64,000 nt of DNA from NCBI GenBank assembly GCA_018292915.2, contig JACVVK020000538.1, positions 53,501 to 117,500 of the forward strand, in the 5' to 3' direction. This document shows, piece by piece, positions 19,240 to 30,310 of this stretch (positions within the stretch are counted from its first letter, which is position 1; each line of letters opens with the position of its first letter). The notes below the pieces were generated by a model. It was not told where the DNA came from. It was given only the letters and a program-made list of their open reading frames with translations, and made no database searches. The stretch is from Batillaria attramentaria (taxonomy: Eukaryota; Mollusca; Gastropoda; Batillariidae). Both the position numbers and the translations under genes were made by a program.

Positions 19240-19770
19240 TCGGCACAGCGGATGACTAGTATTCAGCGGTGCCGCCAGCGGACGTGCGCGGCCTCACGGT
19301 GTGCGAAAGTGAGTGAGTCGTTGACGCGGTTCGCCTTGCGCCGGCACTGACGCGCCGCATTGCGGTGTGTGATCACTGATCAGTTCGACATGTATGCAGT
19401 GAACAGTTTTCCCGCCACCTGTCTGGGCTCACCCTCCCGCGTCAGTCAGTGCTCAGACACACCGCGACACTGACTGACTGACGGTGAGTTTCAAGTCTGA
19501 CTCGAAATTTCAAGTTTTAAAATCAGTGCAGACTGAGACCGATACACAACAAGTGGTTTCAAGTTCAGTCTTTCAGTCAGTTACCGGTGATCATTTTAGT
19601 TCTGGGCCGGCCGTCAGACGGTATGCTCAGTCCAGCCTGGACGCGGTCCAACTTGAGGGTTCAACGTTTACTGAACGGCCATGGGCGGCACTGACATCCA
19701 CAGACGGCACAAACTCCAGCAGATTGTCAGTGTGTGTGACCGCCAAACTCAAGAAGCTGGTAAGTGAAAC
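19240..19770 (+). promoter_or_regulatory. CpG-rich segment with splice-donor-like sites: possible promoter/first exon of an unidentified transcript
   Basis: Against an AT-rich background, 19255-19480 is rich in CpG (GCCGCCAGCGGACGTGCGCG, GACGCGGTTCGCC, GGCACTGACGCGCCGC). It is followed by donor-like ACG|GTGAGT at 19483 and CTG|GTAAGT at 19760. A second donor-like GGG|TAAGTA is near 20153. No recognisable protein is encoded, and an ATG at 19390 is soon closed. It could be the 5' end of a non-coding or distant-coding + strand transcript. No downstream coding exon was identified. Confidence 0.3.
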
Positions 19771-22700
19771 ACTGCATGTAGGATCATAATTGTTGTTTAT
19801 ATCTATTTCCTTTTTTGTTTTCTTTTTTTTTGGTTTAGTTTCTGGACAACACCGGCACAGAGAGCATGAAAGCTTTCTAAATAATTTATTCAGTATTTAT
19901 ACTTACTACTGACAATGAAAATTCCCACATATGTGCACAGTTTGGGTTTCCTTTGTTCATTGGGTCACTGTTTTTACAGATGATGGGTAATAAGGAAGTT
20001 CTGCATCAGCAACAATGACATCTACAAATTGTCAGCAACAACAGCATCAAGTTCTGTATTATCATCAGCAGTGCCAGAGACCAAAGGGGCCAACTCCAGG
20101 CAACTAATTTCAAGCAAGTACAGTTATGGTGTGAGTGAAAGCCCCCTCAAAGGGGTAAGTACAGTTTCGCTTGTTTGAGTTTTCTCAGTGTTATTATTGC
20201 TAATAAGAATAATAGCTTCAACAGGCGCTTTACCCATTTGCGTGGCTCTGACAGCCACACATTGAACCCAGCATGTATGCTCACATGCATTATGCGCATT
20301 CCTCACTCACCAAACATCAACACATTTCAGTTACATACTATGAAGTGTCAGCAGTTTTTGCAACTGAACATTGTGTGTTACAGTGGGGGGGGGGGGGGGT
20401 GGAGGGAAAGACTCACAACAATTAGTCCAACGCCAAATAAACATTGCCACATACTCAGTGTTCGCTGTGAGTCGAAAATGCAAGGGTCCTTTGGACCTAG
20501 CTCTCTCCATACTTTTTTTTTTAGGGTCATTTTGTACATTTTTCAGAGTCCAGTCTTTTGGTATAAAAAGTCTGAAGGTCAAAACCATCATTTGAATTGT
20601 AGCGTGTTACCCATAGCAAACTGGCAAGGCGAGGAACCTCCACGCTTACCAAATTGAGCATTATGATTGGACAAAAAGTGTTCCCGAATGCTGATATGCT
20701 GGTTTCAAATTTGAGATCTAAGAGTTTTGTGTGCACAAATTTGCACACCTGTGCCTGATCGGGTACATGCGTACTGTACATGTGAAGGGGATAAATCCTG
20801 TGCCCCAAGCAGTACTCCCAACCTCATGGGATCAGCTTGTCATCAAGGGTTTATTTTGATGTACACAATTATAAGAAAGACAAAAAGCAGACTCCACAAT
20901 TTGATAACCGCTCATTGCCAAAGCCACCAACTTGACCAGTTGTAACTGACTTCTGCCAGGATGGCTAGTTTGGCTTTATACGCTGTGAGGGTGATTTCAG
21001 AGACATGGGTCATCGAAAAGGCCTGCACAACTTTTGGATCTTAATTCGGACCCACACCCGAGCATTTCTGCTTTTCATTCCACTGGCAGCCTGCTATTGT
21101 TCAAAATAGAATTGATTTATTTTGTGTGGGTGGCTGTCTGATTGGGGTGCAAATTTGGTACAAATGCGTACAAGTGCACAGTAAGGCCAGCCCTGAAAGT
21201 GGTGAATATTTTACTTGCCATGTTGGGTGGAGGAAAATGCTGACGAGGAAAATCAAAAACTTACTCGCCAGGTGTGTGTCGTAAAAGAAAGTCGACTTTT
21301 CAGTGCCATAGCAGATTGGCCAGATATTGTTCTCCCAGAAGATAGACCGGGAGTAAGACTGCTGATCTGCTTTTAAAAACTCCTGCTGACTCTAACATAC
21401 ATGTACAGACTTCAACATAAGTCAAGGACCACCTTGACAGACAGGTCTAATTTTTAAGAATTCACAAACAAATAGAGATCAAGGAATCTTTCAAAATCTT
21501 CCAGGAATTTTAGCCAAATTTGCAAGTGGTCCTTGACGTATGTTGCAGTCTGTATTACTATTATGACACAACATTACCAGTAGATTTTGAATGTGAGTTG
21601 TTTTCCGCAGTCTGTGATGGTATGGTGCAGAAACACTCAACACATGTGTCTGTGAATTTCATGAATTAAAGAATGCAGGAATTCTTTTTTGTTGACTTGT
21701 AACTACAGTGTACTGACTTAATTTTGAAGTTTGGCTAATAACTTTGCTACTTTAGCTAGTAAACATTCAGAGTCACTTACCAAAGGCTAGTATGAAAAGA
21801 ATCAGACTTTTGGGGCTGAAGGCCAGACATACACTGGAAACAAGCCAGAATTGAGGTTGTTAGGAAACAGTCCCTTGTCAGGTATGTTTTAGATTGAATA
21901 AAAAACGAAACAGTAATGATATATAGCGAAGTTTTAGATTGATTGGTTGATTGATTGATTAAGTACAGTAGTTTGTGAGATACGTTTTGCATGGCAGGTA
22001 AAAAAATTGATTGATTAGGCAGAATTGTTGGAAAGGTAAGTTTGCATGCCAGGTATATTGACTGATTAGCTAAAGTAGATGGTGAGGAAAGTTTGAATGT
22101 TATTGAGTTAATGAGGGAAGTCCTTTCCTGTTGCATGGCAGATGGGACTTAGGGATGGGTTGGTGGGCAAGCTGCACTAGATTGCACAGCACGATATACA
22201 TAACTGGCTAGAGACCTGACATGACTTTAGTATGTACGGTACCTAGACTGCCAGTCACAATAGCATTCACTCTGCTCCCCCACTCACGTACACTCAATAC
22301 GCACACACCAACTATCTCTCTCTCTCTCTCTCTCTGAACTCTTTACTCAGAAGAGCGGCAAAGCAAATAATACCTGATCCAACAATTACAACGGACCAGA
22401 AATTTCAAAATGCAGGTATTCTTTGTTTATATGATCAGTTACGCTTCAACAAGGCAACATTTATGTTTTAAACATGGAATCACAAAGCACCTGAGTATAT
22501 GTCTCACTTTTTCTGTCACTCGGAATCTAGCTTTGGAAACAAACAAACATCTTATCCCAAAACAATATCTTATCCCAAAACCGAGAATCGACATTTATAA
22601 GACTAGCAAACTGGTTTCACAAGTTGATATGCTTGTCGTTATAAGATAGGAAATGGTGTTTAAGACCCAAGTCTGTGTGTAAGACCCAAGTCTGCGTATA

Positions 22701-24585
22701 GTCATACAAAGCAAGGAAGAAGAGCAACCTTTATTACAATATGTATGTGCATACAAATCAAAGTAGCTCAGTAGGACAGTCTTAATGTACTGTCATATTC
22801 ATACATTATTTATCTCAAGGAGCTGTGAAAAACAGTAAAACTGTTCTGAATTTTGACATGATACCAATTTTTTGTTTGTTTAGGATTTTTTATGTAAAAA
22901 CTTAGAGATATCCTTGGACATTGTCTTCCCCCATGTTAAATTGGTAAACTGAAAAAGTTGTTTTTCTAATACTGTTTGACATGTTGACTTTATAATGTTG
23001 TAATCGAGACATTGCTTGTTGTAATGTTCAGTGTTACAGTGGGAATTACAAGACAACTGTCTTGAGGACTTACATGAGTGTGTTGTTTTTTTATCCCCTC
23101 AAATGCAATAGCCATAGCTGCTTTTTTCAGCCAAATACAGGTTTAGGCATTCAGTAATGATGCCAATGAAGAGGGCTTGCAATTTGCTAATTGTTTTAAA
23201 AAACAAACAAACTGACATTGTACGAATTATTGTGCCCAATGTATGCAAATGCACACATGTTCCTGTGGTCAGTTGTCAGTGTGAGGCACATGACTGTTCT
23301 GTCCATATGGGAAGATACACCGATTTGATAAATCTTTGTTGCCAGGAGATAGTCAGCATGGTAGCCATCATTGCTGTCTTCAAACTGTTCTTAAGAAAAC
23401 TGTTTTCTTTTTTTTTTGGCGGGGGGGGGGGGGGGGGTGCATTGTTTTTTTTTCCTTTTTTTAAATTGTACCCATCATGTGCTGACTGATGTGTTTGGGG
23501 ATCAGCTATTATTGTCAGGCGCATGAATGTTCCATATTTCTGTGTGTGGAGATGTTATTATTAGCTACATGGACAATGCCACTAAGTCCAATAAGTATAA
23601 TCCAGCAAAAAAAGAAAAAGAAAAAAAAAAGGGCTCTCTGCCAAAGCCGTGACCCCACGGCCTCCAGCTCAAACTGGAAGTCCTGTAATTTAGACATTAT
23701 GTTGATAGCCGTGGCTGCTTTCATTGAACCTAGTTCTTGAAACTAATCATTGTTGGTCTTATGTGGGATGAACACTCCAAGGGTCATCCCCTATGGCCGT
23801 TTTCAGTTGCTTTGCCATGTAGGAGACACACTTTGGCTTTGGAGGACTTTAAATGTCTCTTGCCAAAGAGTGACGTATGTTGTGCTAGAACTAGTAGAAG
23901 CTGAAGATAATCCTCACATAATGATAGCGTAATACATTTTGCTGTAGCCTGACTGTTTTGGTCAGAGTCAACAGGTCAAGTCACTTTGGAGCTAGGTGGC
24001 TTATTTAAGTTAGTAGAACATGTGAAACGTACTATTTGCAGAGATCTTTTTATTGAAATGTGTAACTTAATCAAGTGGTGGGTACTCTTGTCTGTAAGGA
24101 GATTAATTATTGTTGAAAATGAACTTGCAGTTATTCGTGTGTCTGGTACTCAGTCTGTTTTGTTCAATTAAATTTTGTTGAAGCAAATCATGTATGAGAT
24201 ACTGTTGACTAGTGACTAATGTTCATGTTTATCATAGTGGTAAAGTATTCAACCACCACTTCAGTTGCCAGTTAACACCACCATTCACCAGGTATCTTAT
24301 GTACATGCTTGAGATGTATTTGATCTACTTCAAATTATCCCATCCATGAGAAATTCAGATTACTTTTGTGTCAATTAGTTGAAATTCTTTACTCTTAGCT
24401 TCTGCTTCCAGAAGCTCTTCTTCCAGAGTAGGATCATCTAGGACATCTACTTTCATTCAAGTCACCCCGTCCATTTTTCCTGTATAAAGAAGTTCACACA
24501 CTGTCTGGTTCAGAGTTTGGCTTAATTCTACTTCAACACATCCAGTATTCCTGCATGTAGAGTATTCATCTCATTCCTTAATTTT
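19771..24585. other. Unique intergenic or intronic sequence
   Basis: About 4.8 kb with G-runs (20386-20398, 23420-23437) and short local duplications (TTATCCCAAAACA near 22552; AAGACCCAAGTCTG at 22662 and 22681). No reading frame with protein-like character, RNA gene or transposon end was recognised. Confidence 0.5.
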
Positions 24586-24587
24586 TG

Positions 24588-24715
24588 GCCCCATGGGCTC
24601 GCCTTCTCGCGGCGGGGCTGAGTTCGCTAAGCTTGCCCACCCCTTTTCCTCTTTCCTTGGCCTTATTTCTGCCTTCCTTGGTCCATTCACCTGTCTTTTG
24701 CTCCCTTAAACTCTA
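24588..24715 (+). repeat. Dispersed repeat, copy A (paired with 33628-33782)
   Basis: CCCATGGGCTCGCCTTC, GCGGCGGGGCTGA, CTAAGCTTGCCC and TTGGTCCATTC-CCTGTCTTTTG occur in the same order here and at 33628-33782. Copy A lacks a ~20-base segment present in copy B. The nature is unknown; probably a transposon or retroposon end. Confidence 0.6.
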
Positions 24716-25210
24716 AACTTTTTCAAGAATGTTTTAAGTTCTTTTTTTAATAGCTGTTTTAATAGGTATGTTTGCATGTGTTTGTGTTAGCAGCAGGTCG
24801 TCCCATAAATGCAGCGTATACCATGGTATTTTAGACTTTTGGGCTATTTGTACGGTGTGTATTTGTGTTGAGGGCAGGTCATTTTAGGTTTGAAGCCAAT
24901 GCAGTGGCATCAGAGATTGTTGGGGTAAGGAGTGGTGATCGAGAATAGCCTTGAGGGCAGGAAATCCCAGAGTGCCATGCCGCCATTTAAGTACATGTAT
25001 CTGTGATTGCTGGGGAGAGAAGGGTGCACCTATGTTGTGTTACTGTGTTGAATGCAACATCCCATGATCGGCAGCATATGCCATGTCATTATCTGAGATT
25101 GTTTGAGATGGGGCCTAGGGTGCAGTACTTGCGCTCAGCTGGGGTAGGCCATCCCAAGTCAGAAACCTATGCTATATGGTATCTAATTAGTAGTTAAGTT
25201 TTTGGGTGGA
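24716..25210. other. Unique sequence
   Basis: No gene or repeat recognised. Contains two loosely similar TGTGTTGAGGGCAGGTC/TTGCTGGGG stretches. Confidence 0.4.
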
Positions 25211-25214
25211 ACAT

Positions 25215-25320
25215 GTGCATAATAGCTGGCACTACATTTTGCTCCTGAGAATACATTTAGCTGTAATTTGCATCAAGCTAAACACATACACAATAGTTGA
25301 AATCACATTTTGCTTCTGAG

Positions 25321-25388
<68 letters not shown>

Positions 25389-26090
25389 AAAACTGAAATT
25401 TGCATGTAGCTTCTGAAAGCCATACACAACAGTTGGCATTACCTTTAGCTTCTAAGAGCAAGTATTACTGAGAACACATGCATAGAAAATGACACTGAGT
25501 GTAGTTTTGGAGAAAGTTTTTGCTGCTGAGAACACATACAAAATAGCTGACATTACATTTAGCTTCTGAGAACATAGATACATAGCAGACATTGCATTTA
25601 GCATCTAACTGAGAACACATACAAAATAGCTGACATTGCATTTAGCTTCTGAGAACATAGATACATAGCAGACATCGCATTTAGCATCTAACTGAGAACA
25701 CATACAAAATAGCTGACATTGCATTTAGCTTCTGAGAACATAGATACATAGCAGACATTGCATTTAGCATCTAACTGAGAACACATGCATAAAAGATGTC
25801 ATATTACATGTCTTTTTGGAGAACATATTCTGCTTCTGAGGACGCGCGTACATAAAAGTTAACATTGCATGTAAGTTTAGAGTATGCATACATAATAGCT
25901 GACCTTGCATTTAGCTTCTGAAAATACTAATTATGAACGTTGCTTTTATCCGCTCAGAAAGATCAGTAGACATTGCATTTAGCATCTGAGAATACGTCTC
26001 AGAATACTGAGAACACATACATACATGTATTAGCTAGCTTACATTGCATTTAGTTTTGCAGAATACAAGTAATAATTGACATTGCATTTA
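25215..26090. repeat. Proto-satellite: dispersed and 82-bp tandem units of CATTGCATTTAGC
   Basis: Units of the form AGCTGACATTGCATTTAGC-TTCTGAGAACACA recur. Three near-identical tandem copies of about 82-84 bp begin near 25605, 25687 and 25771. A (CA)n tract sits at 25324-25386. The CATTGCATTTA block is also part of the large satellite that follows, so this looks like the edge or ancestor of that array. Confidence 0.8.
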
Positions 26091-27440
26091 AGTTGTCCGC
26101 CACATAAATAATAACTCACACTGCATTTACAGTACACCCAGATGACCCAGTCAAATTGTCCGCCACATACTTAATACCTCACATTGCATTTACGGTAAAA
26201 CGTGCAAAAGGTGGACACCCAAAGGACCCGGTCATATTGTCCACCACATACATACATGCAGTAGCTCACATTGCATTTACAGAAAAACCTGCATAAGGCA
26301 GACACCCAAATAACCCGGTCAAATTGTCCGCCGCATACATAACTCACATTGCATTTACAGTAAAACCTGCATAAGGCAGACACCCAAATAACCCGGTCAA
26401 ATTGTCCGCCGCATACACAACAATTCACATTGCATTTACAGTTAAACCTGCATAAGGCAGACACCCAAATAACCCGGTCAAATTGTCCGCCACATACATA
26501 ACTCACATTGCATTTACAGTTAAACCTGCATAAGGCAGACACCCAAATGACCCGGTCAAATTGTCCGCCACATACATAACTCACATTGCATTTACAGTAA
26601 AACCTGCAAAAGGCAGACACCCAAATAACCCGGTCAAATTGTCCGCCACATACATAACTCACATTGCATTTACAGAAAAACCTGCATAAGGCAGACACCC
26701 AAATGACCCGGTCAAATTGTCCGCCACATACATAACTCACATTGCATTTACAGAAAAACCTGCATAAGGCAGACACCCAAATGACCCGGTCAAATTGTCC
26801 GCCGCATACATAACAACTCGCATTGCATTTACAGAAAAACCTGCAAAAGGCAGACACTCAAATGACCCGGTCAAATTGTCCGCCGCATACATAACAATTC
26901 ACATTGCATTAACAGAAAAACCTGCGTAAGGCGGATACCCAAATGACCCGGTCAAGTTGTCTGCCGCATACATAACTCACATTGCATTAATTCAGAAAAA
27001 CCTGTGTAAGGCGGACACCCAAATGACCCGGTCAAATTGTCCGCCGCATACATAACAACTCGCATTGCATTTACAGAAAAACCTGCAAAAGGCAGACACT
27101 CAAATGACCCGGTCAAATTGTCCGCCGCATACATAACAATTCACATTGCATTAACAGAAAAACCTGCGTAAGGCGGATACCCAAATGACCCGGTCAAATT
27201 GTCTGCCGCATACATAACTCACATTGCATTAATTCAGAAAAACCTGTGTAAGGCGGACACCCAAATGACCCGGTCAAATTGTCCGCCGCATACATAACAA
27301 CTCGCATTGCATTTACAGAAAAACCTGCAAAAGGCAGACACTCAAATGACCCGGTCAAATTGTCCGCCGCATACATAACTCACATTGCATTTACAGAAAA
27401 AAACCTGTGTAAGTAGGACACCCAGTTGACTGGGTCAAAT
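26090..27440. repeat. ~76-79-bp satellite array, block 1
   Basis: The unit is CATTGCATTTACAG(T/A)AAAACCTG, then CATAAGGCGGACACCC, then AAATGACCCGGTCAAATT, then GTCCGCC and CATACATAACTCA. About 18 units lie here, some in a two-unit super-repeat (26820-27390). Each unit holds GGCGGACA and TGTCCGCC, an 8-base inverted repeat. The - strand frame through 26171-26857 (repeating CGGQFDRVIWVSALC) exists only because local unit lengths are multiples of three. Confidence 0.95.
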
Positions 27441-28440
27441 TGTCCGCCTTATACATATATAATGACTCACATTGCATTTACACTGGGAAAGGTGGGGACT
27501 TCAGGTGTGTATTTGTGTTGAGGAAAGGGCAGCTCAGGTGGAGACTTTGCCATGTTATCTTAGATGGTTTGGGATGTATGGTGTTTAGGTGGGGGTGTTT
27601 TTTTTTTTTTTTTTTTGTTTAAAGTGGTTGTTGGGGTTTTTTTTTGGTTTTTTTTGTTGTTGTTTTTTTTTTGGGCGGGGGGATGGAGGTAGGGGTGTGT
27701 CCGTGTATGTGTATATGTGTATGTGTATCAGTTTTCATACCCGGGTAGCCCCTGGCGCGGCCTCATCTCCCGTAAGCTACTTGTGTTGGGTGGGTGGGGG
27801 GTGTTTCTTTTGGGTTATGTTTTTTGTTTGTCGATAGGGTATGAAAACTGATTGTTCTCATGCCAGATGAGTTGTTGTCTCATCTGGCATGAGACCAAAC
27901 CATGTGGGGTTTTTTGTTGTTGTTGTTTTGTTTCGTTTTTTCAGGAAGGGGGGCGAGGGGGGGGGGATGGATGTAGGGGTGTGTCCGTTTATGTGTATAT
28001 GTGTATCAGTATTCATACCCGGGTAGCCCCTGGCGCGGCCTCAACTCCCGTAAGCTACTTGTGTTGGGTGGGTGGGGGTGTTTCTTTTGGGTTATGTTTT
28101 TTGTTTGTCGATAGGGTATGAATACTGATTGTTTGTTCTCATGCCAGATGAGTTGTAGTCTCTTCTGGCATGAGACCAAACCATGTTTTTGTTTGTTTGT
28201 TTGTTTTTCAAAGGAGGGGGGGCGGGGGGGGATGGATGTAGCATACCATATATATATATATATATATATCATCTCATATCACAGGATATTATATCATTTA
28301 GGAATAATGTTGGGGGGTGTAACATGGTATTTGGCTTAAACTTTTCTGTGGCAGTGCTCCCTCATAGTCAATTATTGGTCACCTGTCAAATTACCGAGAA
28401 TGCATACATGTATAGCATTTGACATGGTTGCATGTAGTTT
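27440..28440 (+). repeat. Non-satellite insert, copy 1 of a 1.88-kb higher-order duplication
   Basis: About 1 kb with T-runs, G-rich stretches and two tandem sub-units of about 280 bp (27690-27910 and 27985-28195). Each sub-unit contains two inverted repeats: CAGT(T/A)TTCATACCC with GGGTATGAA(A/T)ACTG, and CATGCCAGATGAG with CT(C)(A/T)TCTGGCATG. Nearly identical sequence recurs at 29318-30310. A (TA)n run lies at 28250-28270. No gene. Confidence 0.9.
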
Positions 28441-29330
28441 TGGAGAACATCTACACAATAGCTGACATTGCATTTATAGTAAATCCTGCATAAGGTGGAC
28501 ACCCAAATGACTGGCCGGGGTCATATTGGGTGCCACATACATAACTCACATTGCATTTACAATAAAACCTGTATAAGGCGGACACCCAAATGACCAGGTC
28601 AAATTGTCCGCCGCATACATAACAATTCACATTGCATTTACAGTAAAACCTGCATAAGGCGAACACCCAAATGACCGGGTCAAATTGTCCGCCATGTACA
28701 TAACTCACATTGCATTTACAGAAAAACCTGCATAAGGCGAACACCCAAATGACCGGGTCAAATTGTCCGCCATGTACATAACTCACATTGCATTTACAGA
28801 AAGACCTGCATAAGGCGGACACCCAAATGACCGGGTCAAATTGTCCGCCATGTACATAACTCACATTGCATTTACAGAAAAACCTGCATAAGGCGGACAC
28901 CCAAATGACCGGGTCAAATTGTCCGCCACACATAATAACTCGCATTGCATTTATAGTTAAACCTGCATAAGGCAGACACTCATATGACCCGGTCAAATTG
29001 TCCATCATGTACATAACTCACCTTGCATTTACAGAAAAACCTGCGTAAGGCAGACACCCAAATGACCCGGTCAAATTGTCCGCCGCATACATAACTCACA
29101 TTGCATTAATTCAGAAAAACCTGTGTAAGGCGGACACTCAATTGACCCGGTCAAATTGTCCGCCGCATACATAACATCTCGCATTGCATTTACAGAAAAA
29201 AACCTGCAAAAGGCAGACACTCAAATGACCCGGTAAAATTGTCCGCCGCATACATAACTCACATTGCATTTACAGAAAAAACCTGTGTAAGTAGGGCACC
29301 CAGTTGACTGGGTCAAATTGTCCGCCTTAT
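28440..29330. repeat. Satellite array, block 2
   Basis: About 12 units of the same family as 26090-27440. It begins with a variant unit (GGTGGACACC, TGGCCGGGGTC) that also begins block 3 at about 30300, which shows that whole blocks were duplicated. The - strand frame 28451-29014 is repeat-driven. Confidence 0.93.
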
Positions 29331-30310
29331 ACATATATAATGACTCACATTGCATTTACACTGGGAAAGGTGGGGACTTCAGGTGTGTATTTGTGTTGAG
29401 GAAAGGGCAGCTCAGGTGGAGACTTTGCCATGTTATCTTAGATGGTTTGGGATGTATGGTGTTTAGGTGGGGGTGTTTTTTTTTTTTTTTTTTTTTTTGT
29501 TTAAAGTGGTTGTTGGGGTTTTTTTTTGGTTTTTTTGTTGTTGTTTTTTTTTTGGGCGGGGGGATGGAGGTAGGGATGTGTCCGTGTATGTGTATATGTG
29601 TATGTGTATCAGTTTTCATACCCGGGTAGCCCCTGGCGCGGCCTCATCTCCCGTAAGCTACTTGTGTTGGGTGGGTGGGGGTGTTTCTTTTGGGTTATGT
29701 TTTTTGTTTGTCGATAGGGTATGAAAACTGATTGTTCTCATGCCAGATGAGTTGTTGTCTCATCTGGCATGAGACCAAACCATGTGGGGTTTTTCGTTGT
29801 TGTTGTTTTGTTTCGTTTTTTCAGGAAGGGGGGTTGGGGGGGGGGATGGATGTAGGGGTGTGTCCGTGTATGTGTATATGTGTATCAGTATTCATACCCG
29901 GGTAGCCCCTGGCGCGGCCTCAACTCCCGTAAGCTACTTGTGTTGGGTGGGTGGGGGTGTTTCTTTTGGGTTATGTTTTTTGTTTGTCGATAGGGTATGA
30001 ATACTGATTGTTTGTTCTCATGCCAGATGAGCTGTAGTCTCTTCTGGCATGAGACCAAACCATGTTTTTGTTTGTTTGTTTTTCAAAGGGGGGGGGGGGG
30101 CGGAGGGGGGGGGGGGTTGGATGCAGCAATACATATCACAGGATATTATATTGTTAGGAATAATGTTGGGGGGTGTAACATGGTATTTGGCTTAAACTTT
30201 TCTGTGGCCGCGGTGCTCCCTCATAGTCAATTATTGGTCACCTGTCAAGTTACGGAGAACGCATGTATAGCATTTGACATGGTTGCATGTAGTTTTGGAG
30301 AACATCTACA
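29318..30310 (+). repeat. Non-satellite insert, copy 2 of the higher-order duplication
   Basis: Matches 27440-28430 almost base for base, with small indels in T- and G-runs. The offset is 1878 bases at the left end and about 1858 at the right. The same two inverted-repeat sub-units are present (29611-29735 and 29889-30010). Confidence 0.95.

Noticed and set aside
19484..19789. 101-codon frame in the CpG-rich segment near 19.5 kb
   Set aside because: No ATG at its start (it overlaps a donor-like GTGAGT), no recognised domain, and composition typical of non-coding sequence.
26171..26857. Long - strand frame with repeated CGGQFDRVIWVSALC, resembling a Cys-rich repeat protein
   Set aside because: It follows the satellite exactly and persists only where unit lengths are multiples of three; neighbouring units break it. 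The same applies to 28451-29014.
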